From Auriscalpium vulgare (taxonomy: Eukaryota; Basidiomycota; Agaricomycetes; Russulales; Auriscalpiaceae), in the NCBI GenBank assembly GCA_019915015.1, contig JAHBBC010000003.1, positions 248,001 through 312,000 on the forward strand: a DNA stretch of 64,000 nt, read 5' to 3'. Under the pieces are notes generated by a model that saw nothing but the letters and a program-made list of their open reading frames with translations, did no database searches and had not been told where the DNA came from. How positions within the stretch are numbered: the stretch's first letter is position 1; every line of letters starts with the position of its first letter. This document shows positions 53,159-64,000 of the stretch, piece by piece. The position numbers were made by a program, and so were the translations under genes.

Positions 53159-53346
53159 TGGGAGGACCGTCGAGGGTCACTGTCGACTGGCCCATGGGCG
53201 GCTGATGGGCGAGTCGCCATGCACATGATGCAGCTCCGAGTCGCAAGTCTGACCGTGCATTGCGCAATCGTACGGAGCGCCTTCCCACGCATCTCCGCGT
53301 CGACGTCGACGTCGGCGACGTCGGCGGCCACAGGTGTCTGCTCGCC
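53159..53346. promoter_or_regulatory. bidirectional promoter, permease / G-patch gene
   Basis: 188 bp between divergent start codons; GACGTCGACGTCGGCGACGT near 53303-53322 is a small GACGTC-rich cluster just upstream of the plus-strand ATG. Confidence 0.45.
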
Positions 53347-54555
53347 ATGGCCACAGTCGCCCACTACATCCGCTCCGACTACGACCCACAGCGCGACGAG
53401 CAGAGGCTCCGCCGCGAGACAGGCCAGCCAGACGAGCAGTCCGAAGAGGACGCCTGGCAGGACGCCTGGCACACGCAGCAGCCCTTTGGCACTCGAGCGT
53501 ATGCTCCTCGTTTTGTCCCTGCCACTCTGTCTTACGATGAATGGGGAAACGTGCTCACCGCGCCCACCAACGCAGACTCGCCCGACCGGCAGGACGAGAA
53601 AGCTGTTGCAGGATGGTACAGGTCGCTCACCTCCCAGGCGTCTTCCCCGTCCCATTCCTCGCCATCTGCCTCATCACCTGCTCGCCATGCCTCGTCCAGT
53701 CTTCCTCCTTCGGAACCCCCCGCTTCCCGATACCCTAGCATCCGAAGAGAGCGCGATTGGTTCATCACCCGCGCACTCGCCCACCCGCTATCTGCGCCTC
53801 CCACCCCTGCACCGCCCACGACCCTTGCCGGCATACTGTCTCGCGACCCCCCGTCCGCCCAGCCGCATCAGCCACCGGTCTTCCTGCACCTTGGCCCCTC
53901 TAACAAGGGATGGGCCATGCTGCAGAGCAAGGGGTGGAGCGAGGGCGAAGGCCTGGGCAGCACCGTGCACAGGAGCGCGGACGTAGAGAGGCGCGTGCGC
54001 GATGACGCAGCCAACAGCGCGCGCCGGCCACGCAGGACGGTCAAGAACGAGGACGCAATCGAGACGAGTCCATCGGTATTAGTGCAGCACGAGCGCGTCG
54101 AGGTGCAATTGGACGATGATATCGTGGAGGTGAAGCTGACGCCGGTCATCGACCTGACGCTATCAGACACCGCGTCCGAGCCTGAAAGCGAGCAAGACGA
54201 TGACGAAAATGCCGTATCTTTTACTGCCTTCGAATTCCCCGCACGTTCCCCGGACCAGAAGCCTGCAGACCCCCGCACACGTCATGCAGGCCAGACCGCC
54301 CTCCTCACGCCGATATCGACCGTCCTCAAATCCGATCGCTTGGGCATCGGGCTCAAGGCGAAGACAGAAGGACCATACAAGTCTTCTGTCAAGCGCGTCA
54401 CGCACAACGCTGCAGCGCTCGCGGCCCATCTCAAAGCCGCTGAGGACGCTCGGCGCGCGAAGCAGCTTGTGGGAAGGGGAAAACGGGCGTTTGAGAAGGA
54501 AGCCAGGAAGGAGAGGCAAGAGCGGAAGGACCTGCTCGCCTATCTCAACACATGA
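53347..54555 (+). CDS. G-patch domain protein
   Basis: Single-exon gene, 402 residues, start MATVAHYIRSDYDPQRDE. The N-terminal half is Pro/Ser-rich with RERDWFITRALAHPL, then the G-patch NKGWAMLQSKGWSEGEGLGS at about 178-200. An acidic middle (EVKLTPVIDLTLSD, a SUMO-interaction-like motif) precedes the conserved end DRLGIGLKAKTEGPYKSSVK and RAFEKEARKERQERKDLLAY. It resembles fungal G-patch proteins with a C-terminal helical tail; probably a nuclear RNA helicase cofactor (inference). It is one of only two intronless genes in the window. Confidence 0.83.
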   Translation: MATVAHYIRSDYDPQRDEQRLRRETGQPDEQSEEDAWQDAWHTQQPFGTRAYAPRFVPATLSYDEWGNVLTAPTNADSPDRQDEKAVAGWYRSLTSQASSPSHSSPSASSPARHASSSLPPSEPPASRYPSIRRERDWFITRALAHPLSAPPTPAPPTTLAGILSRDPPSAQPHQPPVFLHLGPSNKGWAMLQSKGWSEGEGLGSTVHRSADVERRVRDDAANSARRPRRTVKNEDAIETSPSVLVQHERVEVQLDDDIVEVKLTPVIDLTLSDTASEPESEQDDDENAVSFTAFEFPARSPDQKPADPRTRHAGQTALLTPISTVLKSDRLGIGLKAKTEGPYKSSVKRVTHNAAALAAHLKAAEDARRAKQLVGRGKRAFEKEARKERQERKDLLAYLNT

Positions 54556-54812
54556 GGTGCCTCGGCCCTCTTGTGCTGGGACGCGACATGCTCTGCCATC
54601 AGAACGTGTTGGACAGTCTTACGCGTGGCGGAACTGCATAAGTACAGACGTTTGTTACGTTTCGGGGACCTCGCATTGTACACATCACCCCTGCCTGTGT
54701 ATCAGTGTATGTATATCAGATTGAGCAAGCTCGCGAATCAATGGAGTATCCGTTGCGCACTATAGCGACGAATATATATGAGTAAACGATTACCAAAGGA
54801 CGAGACGGTCAA
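54556..54812. other. convergent intergenic region
   Basis: 257 bp between the stops of the G-patch and GNAT genes; AT-rich (CGAATATATATGAG near 54770). No gene seen. Confidence 0.5.
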
Positions 54813-55825
54813 TCAAACTCCAGACGGCCTCCGGATAAACGCGTAGACAAGAGGGTCGTCCGATCGACCGAGCTCCGTGAAGCCACGTTTGCGGTAGAAA
54901 GGAACCTGAAGGGCGGTTAAAATCAGCTTATGATGGCTCAGCGGAATACGTACGTTCACCGTGTTCTGGGTGCACAAGGCCACCGCTTTATTCTCGTCAG
55001 CGGCCTAGTATGAAGTATCCTTCATACAAGCCTGCCGAATCATCAAGGGATGTACGCACAACTTTCGCCACCTCCTCCAGGATAGCTGAAGCAAGTCCAT
55101 GGCCCTGATACTCAGGATGCGTCGCTATGAGGTTGCAGTACCATGCATCGCGCTCCGTCTGGCGGGTAAACCGCATCACTACAGTGACTTTGAGCATTTT
55201 TGCAATCCTCACGTTTTCACCGAAGCTCCGCAGCCTAAATTCCCCGTATTTACGTGCGTACTTCGCCATTTGTTCAGCGCAAGCGCTAAGAGGATCATAT
55301 TGAACTCACATCGTTCAAAAACCACTCCCGGTGCTCAGTCGACATGGCAGCTATGAACTCTGTAAACCCGAGCGCGAGTTGGTCCGGACTGCCGTCCCAC
55401 GTTGAGAACGAATCACGCCTGATTTGACAAGGCTCAACGTACGTGCCGAGCAGAGACGTCCCGGGAGGGAACCACACCGCGACTGCCTGGATCGCGTCCG
55501 AGCCATCGCTGGAGGCGACGTAGAGGGCGCCACTGTGCGCGCCGGCACGTATGACCGTGCGCCACGCAGGGTCGGAGAGTTTAGGTTTGCCTCGGGTCAG
55601 AATCTCGTTAGTCGGGTCTATGGAGGGCATCGGCCTTCAGCTCGCGTATACATAATTGCGAAGGGAATGTCGGGCGAACCATTTGCATACGCCTGCTTGC
55701 AGAGCTCGACGGCTTCGTCGATCTGAGTGTCTGCGAATTGAATTGATAAGCGCCTCACGGTGGCGCTTGAAGGAAGAGGGCTTGCCTGTGGGATGCTCGA
55801 GCTTGCGCACAGATATGCTGGACAT
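54813..55825 (-). CDS. GNAT-family N-acetyltransferase
   Basis: Seven exons (55825-55786, 55730-55680, 55617-55310, 55260-55213, 55158-55060, 55004-54954, 54905-54813) give 229 residues. The acetyl-CoA-binding motif A is WYCNLIATHPEYQGHGLASA; the N-terminus reads SVRKLEHPTDTQIDEAVELC and AYANDPTNEILTRGKPKLSD, and the end is VPFYRKRGFTELGRSDD. Intron 1 (55731-55785, 55 nt) has a GC donor (ACAG|GCAAGC); intron 2 begins at GTTCGC within the codon for NDP. The domain layout fits small-molecule or unspecified GNATs common in fungi; the substrate is unknown. Confidence 0.83.
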
Positions 55826-56459
55826 CCTGCAGTCGAGGAGATGATCGCAACCTATGACTCGGTATTACTACCATCATCTTTGACGCCGAGTTCTCCGGCC
55901 CCGCGTCAGTACTATAGCGCGCCCAGGAAGACTGCTGAGAAATCGACGGTGCTGACAAGGACAAGTTGGTAGCACTGGGCGCATGGAACGAGATTTCTGT
56001 GGGAATTTGGTCAGAGTTCTGAATTCATTCAACCTCTATCAGGTAGAAATGGCATTTGTTTAACCTCTATCAGCTAGAAATCCAACATTTGGTTGCGAGA
56101 AATATTAATGGGTTGGAGAAATTTAATACCCCGACAACCCAGATATCAACCAATTTCCTGCAGAGATATATTGTTATGTGCACTCAGTGTAGAATAACCC
56201 AAATACATAACACTCTAAGCTTTTTTCATTCAACGACAACCTCCTGCTTACAAGGTGACATGTACATGAAGGGTAACCGTAATATCTATATCATCGTACA
56301 TAGAAAAATACTTAAATTTGCGGTGAGAAACGTAAATGCAAAGTGGCAGTGTGAAAGCACCCAGGGTATACTAAATTACAACAGACCGGTTTCCTTCCCT
56401 CCGCACGAGACAAAGGCCGTAAAGTACTTGCATGATTGATCGTGAGGTGTAAGATATTT
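55826..56459. other. AT-rich intergenic block, no gene
   Basis: 634 bp between the GNAT start and the F-box stop (both minus strand). About 55985-56430 is strikingly AT-rich compared with its surroundings and contains a short direct repeat; no coding signal is seen. It must include the GNAT promoter and the F-box 3' UTR. Confidence 0.6.
56031..56081. repeat. near-identical 20-bp direct repeat
   Basis: AACCTCTATCAGGTAGAAAT at 56031-56050 and AACCTCTATCAGCTAGAAAT at 56062-56081 differ at one base and are 31 bp apart start to start. Confidence 0.8.
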
Positions 56460-58428
56460 TCAAGAAAACGAGGACTCGCGCCAGGGCCCGCGCACGGCGT
56501 CGCACTTGACTTCCGCGACATACAGCCGCAGCCATTGGATGGCCTCCTTGCTGATCTGGTGACATCGGGTGAGATCGATAGCCTTGAGGCGCTGGGGCCA
56601 TGCGAAGGGCACGGACGTGTTGGGCGGCGCGGAGTGCGAGCGGCCGTGCGAGGGGTGATGCGCGATCGCGGCGATCGACGACGGGTGGGGTTGGCGCAGA
56701 GAGAGGGAGGAGTAGGACGCGGGCGCGGGGAGGGAGATCATGGGCGGTACCGCCTGGCGCGGGTACGCGCGCGCGTGCGCAGGGAGACGCGACTCGACGA
56801 AGGAGCGCAGCGCGTCCCAGTCGAGCGTTGTGCACCCGTCGAGACTCAATGTCTCAAGCTTCGGACAAATCCAGGATTGCGTCACCGAAGGCGCAGAGAG
56901 GCCCTAGACGCACGACAAGGTTAGAGTTGGCCCGGCTCAAAAGTGGGTTTGACCCGCGTACCTTTAGAAGATTCGATGATGCATCCTCTACATCAACGAG
57001 TTCCAGCGTGGTGAGCGACGATACGCGGCCCAGGAACTTCACGAGTTCAAGCTCGTTGAAGAAGGATGCCTCCACACGCAGATGCCGCAGCGGCAGGGAC
57101 GTCAGCGACTGGCGCTTCAGATGGTGCAGCACGGGCGTGACATTGTCCATGTAGCATAACTCGATCTTCTCCAGTGCGGGGAACGTCAGTTGGCTGAGGA
57201 TCGTGCGCGTGCGCTGGATCCCGGCGTAGTAGAACGACGCCTTCACGAGCCGTGGAAGGTGGATGATGTGGGTGGGGTATCGCTTGTCGTGATGTGGCTC
57301 GTGATCATACATGAGGCACGTCTCCGGATCGACGTCCGACATGTTGCGGAGGGACAGCTCCTCTAGCGTCGGGCACGCGCGTAGAATGTCGAGGATCACT
57401 GTGACGGACGGGGCAAATGAGTTCCAGTATCCACCCAGCTCCAGCACGCGCAGCCCGCGGATCGTGCTAACGTCCCACCCGAAGTTGAAGGAATTGAATG
57501 AGCAAACGGTGAGACGCGGTGTGTGCGCGTCGAACAGTGGGAGGGGCGGCTTCGTGTGGTACTGGTCGTCCTGCATCGAGTGAAACACGCGGACCTGGAG
57601 GACCTCGAGCAGTGGCGCCTTCTCGCGGCACCGCGAGAGCGCGGCGTGGGCCTGGGGGCGATTGGGGACCGAAAGCCGGAAGGAGCGCCATCGCCAGATG
57701 GATGGCCACAGGATGTCCATCGCGTGCACAATCGTCTCGGTGGTACTCCCGCCTTGCTCCATCTGCGGACTGAAGCTGATGCATACATCCAGGGGCACCG
57801 ACTTGGAGCGCGAGAGCCGGCGCTTTGCCTTGTCGAGAGAATCGTGATTGCTCACCACGACCCGCGACCAGAGCACGGGGGTGCTCGCCGCGACGTCCGC
57901 CCAGTAGCGGCACACAAGCATCATGCTGGAGAGCATGAGCGGATCCTCCTCGTCCATGTCCAGCACGCCGATGGTGAATATCGACGCGAGCAGCTCGCTG
58001 GGAAGCCGTTGGATGGGGGCCTGTAAACGCACAGCCTGGGCAAGGCGGGACTCGATGCGCTCGCGCTCGCTCATGAGGTTGGCCATCTTCGAGTCGAGGC
58101 TGGAGAGGGCCTCGCGTAGGTTGGGAATGGAAGCATCTGCGGCGGCACGGCCACGAATGTCGATGGGCTCGGGAGGCGGACATAGGCTGCGCGCGACCTT
58201 GGAGCCGGACCCTCTGCCCAGGGAGACGCTGCTCGCCGTCTGGGGGCGGGCAAAGGCGGCGGCGGGGATCCTGCGACGGGTTGGAGGGTGGGGGGAGGGC
58301 AGCGGGTCTGCTGGGGCGTGCGCATGGGGGACTGAAGACTTGGTGCGGACGGGCGCCTCGGCACTGGCGGGTGTGGCGTATGAGGCGTCCGTGCGCGGCG
58401 CGGCGGGCATTGGGGGCGAGCGAAGCAT
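56460..58428 (-). CDS. F-box-like domain protein with leucine-rich C-terminus
   Basis: Two exons (58428-56962, 56903-56460) give 636 residues. A helix (SSLDSKMANLMSERERIESR) precedes the F-box APIQRLPSELLASIFTIGVL and LVCRYWADVAASTPVLWSRV at about 130-195, the arrangement of the large basidiomycete F-box family. The C-terminus has leucine-rich-like repeats (LRVLELGGYWNSFAP, CPTLEELSLRNMSD, FPALEKIELCYMDN, CPKLETLSLDGCTTL and LKAIDLTRCHQISKEAI). The start is uncertain: the frame is open to 58911 but 58428 (MLRSPPMPAAP) is the first in-frame ATG. Probable SCF substrate receptor; target unknown. Confidence 0.78.
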
Positions 58429-58961
58429 GGCGGGGACTGGGACGGCGGGGGGCGGCGACGTCTCGAGAACAAAGGCTGGGTACTGGACGGCTTGAGTTGT
58501 TGGGGGTGAAACGGGAGCTACGCGGGCACGAGCAGGACGGGCGGTCAGTGACTCCGACGCTATCGATGGGCAATGAACGAGGCGCACCTCTGGCTCCGAC
58601 ACGCTACTGCATCGCGGGCGACAGCGCTGGGGGCAGGGGCTTTGTCGGGGGCGGCGGGTTTTAAGGCCTCTGGCAAATCTCACGATGATAAAGGCGAGCG
58701 GGGGCTGGCAGCCTCCCGTGTTTACGGCGTGCACGAGGCGGACAGCATGGCCATCTTCGTCTTCGAGCGGGGCAGACCGCACGGAAGCGCTAGAGGCTGA
58801 CCTGCAACGTGGGCCGTCGCAATGGGACGGATGGCCACGAGGAGGGCAACGAGGCAGATGAGAGCAAAGTTTGTGATTATTCCCTGCCGCTCCCCCGGGC
58901 CCGCCGTACACGCAGCCTGCACCTTATCTTTCCCCAATTTGTCCCCCGCTAACCTTCGCCG
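58429..58961. promoter_or_regulatory. upstream region of the F-box gene
   Basis: 533 bp between the proposed F-box start and the stop of the PQ-loop gene (tandem, minus strand). It may contain an unrecognised 5' exon because the reading frame stays open to 58911 without an ATG. Confidence 0.4.
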
Positions 58962-60178
58962 TCAGCGGACCTCCCGGCGCTCGACCTCTCCTACTGTGCT
59001 ACCGGCCTGCGCTCGTCGGTAGTACACAAACTGCCCGAGCACCTGTCCGCACCGTCAGTCAGCACCCGCCAGACCCCGCTCGCCACTCACAAGCACGTCC
59101 AAGAACACCGTCAGCAGGCTCCCTGTGCGTCTGTCAGCCCCCATCGCATGCACCACGGCGAGGTGAGCGCACCCGCAAGCCAGCTGGCATTCACCACAAG
59201 GTGCTCCCACTCCATCGATGAGACGCAGATAGACAGCCCGTATGTCACATTACCCATGATACTAAACACGAACATCGCCGGAGACAGCCCCTCGCACTTG
59301 GTATCGAGATTCTTGACTGCAAGGACATCAGCTCTGCGTATCGGGGGCGTCGCAGCCACTCACGTATCTGTGGAACTCGCGAGCCCACTACGGACATCAG
59401 TCGGGAACGTGAATCTCGCGCACGTCGAGCATGAACGTGGATGTCGCTCACGGTACAGCACGGCGCTGATATAGCCCATGAGCTGACTCCTCCACTCCAC
59501 CACCTCGCCCTCCTTGGGCTGTTCCTCAACGTGCCCGACCTTCTCGCTTATCGCCCAAGCCGCGACTCCGGCGGCGACCACGCAAACGACCATCGCGCTG
59601 TATTCCAGGCACTGGCGTTTCATTGAACTGTGCTTCTCATCACCGGGGTGCCGAGCATCGCTTGAAGCCAGCAGCGGCGCTTCTTCGTCGGCGTCTTGGT
59701 GGAACGTAGCATTAGGGACGTCTGCGTCTGTCCGACTGGCCCATCGGTAGTAGTATATTTGCACGAGGAGGATCGTGTCGCAGAGCGTGTACTGGAAACA
59801 CCCGTGAGCATGCGTGCGTCAGACGACGTAGCCGGCGACTCACGTATAACGCCAGTATGATTACAGTGGGCAGGAGTCCCGCCATACTGGCACCCACAAG
59901 ATTACAGAGGTCCCCGAGAAGCCATATGACCACGAATGGGACGCTAAGTCCCTCCCCTGACTTGAGACGCCAGTTTTCGTAAATCTGCGGAGAGTAAACC
60001 ACAACCCTGGGAAGAGAGATGACATTGAGCTTCTGAATCTTCCGGTACGGAGAGAAGGAGGACGCACCATGTCGCAATAGATATCCAACCCAACTTGCCG
60101 AGGCCTCAGCCTGCGTTCACACACGGCACGAATTGATAGGGGACTTACGATACCGCTCAGCGCATCACTGGTGGACAT
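58962..60178 (-). CDS. PQ-loop repeat membrane protein (YPQ/RTC2-like vacuolar amino-acid exporter)
   Basis: Seven-span protein of the PQLC2/Ypq group that exports cationic amino acids from vacuoles (family knowledge). Eight exons (60178-60149, 60093-60068, 60006-59844, 59791-59452, 59387-59364, 59316-59173, 59122-59091, 59042-58962) encode 279 residues. First PQ loop: VVVYSPQIYENWRLKSGEGL; second: LGSRVPQILKNLDTKCEGLS. Hydrophobic spans include PFVVIWLLGDLCNLVGA and CVVAAGVAAWAI. Exons of 24, 26, 30 and 32 nt are needed. Both Pro-Gln dipeptides are intact. Divergent from PHB2. Confidence 0.9.
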
Positions 60179-60356
60179 GTTGACAGACAAGGCGCTCGAG
60201 GGCACCGTGGACAGGAGTAAGATGTCAAGCACATTTTTCTGGAGCTGGAGCCCGAGGCGGAGGGGATGGGCGGCCCGGCAAATGCCGACGTGACCCCGCC
60301 TTGCCGAACGCGACGCGGCGAGTCCGACGCCGTTCGTCACCTTCCCCTGCACACCC
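60179..60356. promoter_or_regulatory. bidirectional promoter, PQ-loop gene / PHB2
   Basis: 178 bp between divergent starts. No clear TATA; GC-rich, with GACGCGGCGAGTCCGACGCC near 60311. Confidence 0.45.
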
Positions 60357-61726
60357 ATGAGCAACCAAGAAGCGTTCCGAAGGCTCGCTCAGCAGCTCCA
60401 GCGCGCCAGCCAAGGCGGCGGCGGCTTCCCTGGAGGCACTCCCAAGGGTGTCTTCGCGGGCGGCGGTTTGGTCGTCGCCCTCATCGCCGGCGGCATTGCT
60501 CTCAATGCCAGCCTCTTCAACGGTGCGTAGACGCGTCGCTGCGGAGGAGCTAGAGTCGTCCTCATGCCACATTGTCACAGTTGATGGTGGTCACCGGGCA
60601 ATCAAGTACACCAGGTGCGATGCTTGGTCACTTCATGGAACTCCCTGTTTACCCACGTTCGCGGCTCAGGTTACACGGCGTGACGGAAGATGTGTATACA
60701 GAGGGGACCCACTTCATGGTATGTGCGCCCCTACAATCTCGGGAGCAATGTCCTGACGCCGCTTAGATCCCCTGGTTGGAAACCCCCATTGTGTTCGACA
60801 TTCGCGCGAAGCCTCGGAGCATAGCGAGTCTGACTGGGACCAAGGGTGAGTTCCTATGCGCCTCGTGCCGACTATTTCCAATTGACCGGCATATTAGACC
60901 TGCAAATGGTCAACATCACTTGCCGTGTGCTGTCGCGCCCGTCGATTCAGTCCCTGCCCACGATCTACCGTGAGCTTGGCCAGGACTTCGACGAGCGGGT
61001 TTTGCCGTCGATAGTCAACGAGGTCCTGAAGAGTGTTGTCGCCCAGTTTAACGCGAGTCAGCTGATCACGCAGCGCGAGATGGTCAGTCAATTTCGGCCC
61101 AGCCCTACCCTACTCGTCGCACTGACGTGTGTGTTAGGTCTCGCGACTGGTCAGGGAGAATTTGACCGCCCGAGCTTTCCGGTTCAACCTTGTGCTTGAC
61201 GATGTCTCAATCACGCACGTCGCGTTCTCGCCTGAGTTTACGCACGCAGTGGAGGCTAAGCAGGTATGTAGTCGGTTTATGCACGGGAGAATGCATGAGG
61301 CTGATCGTGATTCCAGATTGCACAACAAACCGCACTCCGCGCGGCCTTCCTTGTGGACCAAGCCATTCAAGAGAAACAGGCAAGCCGGCTTATCTTCTGT
61401 GTACACGCTGTCATAATGAGTGTTTCGTTTACAGTCTATAATCGTGCGGGCGCAGGGCGAGGCCCGTAGCGCTGAGCTGATTGGAGACGCGATGCGAAAT
61501 AACAAGGGCTTCCTGCAATTACGCAGACTGGAGGCAGCACGCGACATCGCCAGTCTGCTGGCAGCTTCTGGGAACAAGGTTATGCTGGATTCGCAGTCGC
61601 TTCTTCTGAACGGTGAGAGTCGCAACCCGCCTTGTGGCAGAAGCTGGAGCGCGGCGTGCTGATGCTTCTGTTCCGTGGACAGTGACTGGGGATGACGTGA
61701 AAGAACTACTGAACACCAAAAAGTAA
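60357..61726 (+). CDS. PHB2: Prohibitin-2
   Basis: Inner-mitochondrial-membrane ring scaffold with PHB1 that stabilises membrane proteins and cristae. Nine exons (60357-60522, 60581-60614, 60670-60718, 60767-60845, 60898-61082, 61138-61263, 61317-61379, 61435-61612, 61683-61726) give 307 residues, normal length. The N-terminal anchor is [27 protein letters not shown] core shows [52 protein letters not shown] and [20 protein letters not shown]. The coiled coil contains [20 protein letters not shown]. Intron 7 (61380-61434) has a GC donor (CAG|GCAAGC) in the middle of a highly conserved segment. Confidence 0.97.
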
Positions 61727-62059
61727 CGAGCAGCAGCGGGGCTCTGTCATGCTGTATCGCTTTCGTAGGGATTGAATGCATCTTCTGCAGGGTGGTGATG
61801 GGAGAGTTATCAGTTTCTCATCCCGGTCGTGTGGACGTGTTTCTGCGGGTGATGTACAAATCAGCAGCGCAGACGCGCGAAAAGGGGCCGGAGAGCCCTG
61901 GGAGGCAGCTGGTTGTCAGCGCGAGTTACGCAGCGCACGGCACAGAGACGCGGCCACGCGCACGTGGCTTCCGTGCTTCGCGTCCAGCGTGCCCTTCGCG
62001 GCGCCCTGAACCAGAGCCTTCCAACACGCGCCGTCATCGTCCCGAGGACTTTGCACACC
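61727..62059. promoter_or_regulatory. intergenic region upstream of MSH5
   Basis: 333 bp between the PHB2 stop and the MSH5 start (tandem, plus strand); contains the PHB2 3' UTR and the MSH5 promoter. The MSH5 frame is open upstream but has no earlier ATG in it. Confidence 0.45.
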
Positions 62060-64000
62060 ATGCCGCCCCGTCGCCGTGCCCCGCCCCCATCGCCGAGCGC
62101 CAGTCCATCCCGCAAGCGCAGGCAGCACACAGGGTCGCCCGACGACGACAGCAGCGATCACAAGAGAGTGCGCTGGGACGAGCATCTCCCGAGCGCCCTT
62201 GACGAGACGTCAGAGGAAGGCGTCCACACAGAGAAAGTCTGTCAGCTATCTATGACGCCCCCACCCCCCCGGTCGCTGATGTCCATCTAGATATGCCTGG
62301 CCGCCTCGTGCGCCAGGTGCGCTCGTCACGCATATATGCGCCCGCAGCCTGCTGATATGCCTCGCACCCAGCGGGATGATTGGATGCTCTTATTACGACC
62401 CTCTCAAGTGCCTGATTTACGTCCTCGAGGACACGCAAGAGGGTTCTCATTTTGATCTGACCAGAATGCGTTGAGTGTTCCATGCGGTCTAGACGTCATC
62501 CGGCTTCTGAGCGGTCTGCAGTGCTCGAGCAGGCTTCTCCTGACGCTGTTCTCGTCAGCTCTAAGGCCGATGATAGATTCATCGACGCCTGCAGCGAATT
62601 CAGTGCGTGCCTCATATACTTTCCAACCTCCGCACGCATATATGCACCGGTTTGGCAGTGGATTCGTCCGGCGGGTTTTTCCAGATTCGGCCGCACAAAG
62701 ATTTTGCTCCGAACAAAGGACGGAACTGCATGTTGTCTCTTGGTTTGTTGTCCCAACTGCCCGTGGATGAACCAGGGCTGGCTACGGGGAGCGACACGAT
62801 GTCAGAGCCGAGAAACGCATACGAGTTCATGCAAAGACGGCGAGATACGGAAGGCGATCCGACAATGAAGCGGTGGAATGCCTCCGTCCGCATGTCTAAT
62901 TTTGCTCACCTGGACGCAGCCCCCCTTTGCGTAGGTCCCTCAAGCTGCGCTGCGGCGAGGGATGCATCTGACTTCGGCCGCGCACCGGCCATAACAGCTA
63001 GGCTCCATAGGGGCGCTACTCGACCATCTCGCTCGACAGCGCGCCATTGGCGACCTCGAGGACGAGGGCGTGGGTGGATTAGAGGTCCGCGGCATCGCAG
63101 CCTTCTCCTTGTGGGTCCTTTGTGTCGTTTTTTTACGTCTGAAGGTGATTTGGAGGATGCTCTTTCAGGGACCAGGTCATGCAGATAAACGCCGATGCGC
63201 TCTTGTAAGTGCACGGATCACATTAATAAAGCATCGGGACTCATCTTGCATATCCTCGCACCATCCAGCTCACTCCAGGTTTTCGATAATGAAAGCCACG
63301 CGTCCATCCATTCGGACAAAACTAAGGAAGGGCTGTCTCTTTACGGTCAGGGGCCCCTCATCTCCGGCGCAGCCGACGCGAAACTGACGCTGAAGGAACG
63401 GCAGGAATCCTCAACAACACCAGTACCACTTTGGGCCGGTCACTCATGCGGACATGGCTCTTGCGGCCCTCGCTTTCCATCCCTGTTATTGCCGCTCGGC
63501 ACGACGCTGTGGCGTGTTTTACACGCACAGAAAATGCTGACGCCGCAAACGTAATGCACAACCTCCTCAAAGGCATCAAAAACGTTCCCAAAATTCTCAG
63601 TGCGATGCGCTCCGGGAAGGCCAAGCTAGCCGACTGGCAGGGTCTCGTGAAGGTTTGCCACGTTTTGCATTCTAGAAAACCCGCCGGCGGGCCCTGACAA
63701 TGCAAAACGGCAGTTCACCTTCTCATCGGCTATGCTACGCGATAGGCTGACCGAGCTCAGTATGGGGAACGAGGTCGAAATCGTGCGCAAGGTGAGCATC
63801 TTGATCCGTACACCGCGGGGGAGTTGGCATACCGGATGCGCAGCTGTCCGCCGCGCTCGATATTGCAAGCTTCAAGGACGTTGGCGCCCTTGTAAATGAA
63901 ACCGTAAGGCTGCGCACTTGTCTCCTTTTCATGTGACGAACCGCTCGGGCTAGATCGACTGGGAAGAATCGTCGATTGCGGGGCGGATTTCCGTACGACC
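62060..64000 (+). CDS. MSH5: MutS homolog 5, meiotic recombination protein, 3' end outside window
   Basis: With MSH4 it stabilises meiotic crossover intermediates. The visible exons are 62060-62236, 62291-62316, 62372-62469, 62522-62602, 62659-62930, 62998-63110, 63169-63204, 63269-63345, 63405-63652, 63714-63791, 63844-63903 and 63954-64000, giving about 437 residues. After a basic N-terminus (MPPRRRAPPPSPSASPSRKR) come CSYYDPLKCLIYVLEDTQEG, LLEQASPDAVLVSSKADD, GFFQIRPHKDFAPNKGR, then domain III features MRTWLLRPSLS, RHDAVACFTR and LKGIKNVPKILSAM, all MSH5-type. The MutS ATPase (Walker A) lies beyond the right edge and cannot be checked. Confidence 0.93.

Overview
The window looks like nuclear chromosomal DNA from a basidiomycete fungus, most likely Agaricomycetes. 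Genes are dense and intron-rich. Almost every intron is about 45-68 nt with GT-AG ends and a CTGAC/CTAAC-like branch site, and the proteins read as typical basidiomycete orthologues. I rebuilt 27 protein genes by joining exons. In 26 of them the coding sum is a whole number of codons through the stop (URB1 and MSH5 only as far as the window edge); the Red1-like gene is incomplete. I found no tRNA, rRNA, CRISPR array, transposon or virus.

Layout, left to right: the 3' part of URB1 (+, cut by the left edge); PRKRIP1-like (-) divergent from ADE2 (+); a Tea4/Bud14-like SH3 polarity protein (-); an unrecognised gene (+, 12909); GRC3 (-) divergent from mitochondrial MDH (+); TSR2 (-); PMT2-type O-mannosyltransferase (-); chaperonin CCT2 (-) divergent from actin (+); a 13-exon methyltransferase (+); an MCM1-type MADS-box factor (-); a Red1-like zinc-finger gene (-, middle exons unresolved) divergent from a GPATCH4-like gene (+); a VWA protein (-); the Miro GTPase GEM1 (-, 15 exons) divergent from an F-box/WD protein (+); VAP/SCS2 (-) divergent from the AGC kinase YPK1 (+); an amino-acid permease (-) divergent from a second G-patch gene (+); a GNAT acetyltransferase (-); an F-box gene (-); a PQ-loop transporter (-) divergent from prohibitin PHB2 (+); and the 5' part of MSH5 (+, cut by the right edge).

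This is mainly a housekeeping region. Several genes share processes: ribosome biogenesis (URB1, GRC3, TSR2), nuclear RNA metabolism (PRKRIP1-like, Red1-like, two G-patch genes), mitochondria (MDH, GEM1, PHB2) and ER/lipid/cell-wall functions (PMT2, SCS2, YPK1). Two divergent pairs are biologically suggestive: the CCT chaperonin with its client actin, and the ER-contact tether VAP with the TORC2-pathway kinase YPK1. The most notable structural signals are four GC-AG introns, two 6-nt micro-exons, a Red1-like gene that looks like two unrelated ORFs unless spliced, and an identical 14-bp motif in two bidirectional promoters. I did not see a new defence or mobile system here.
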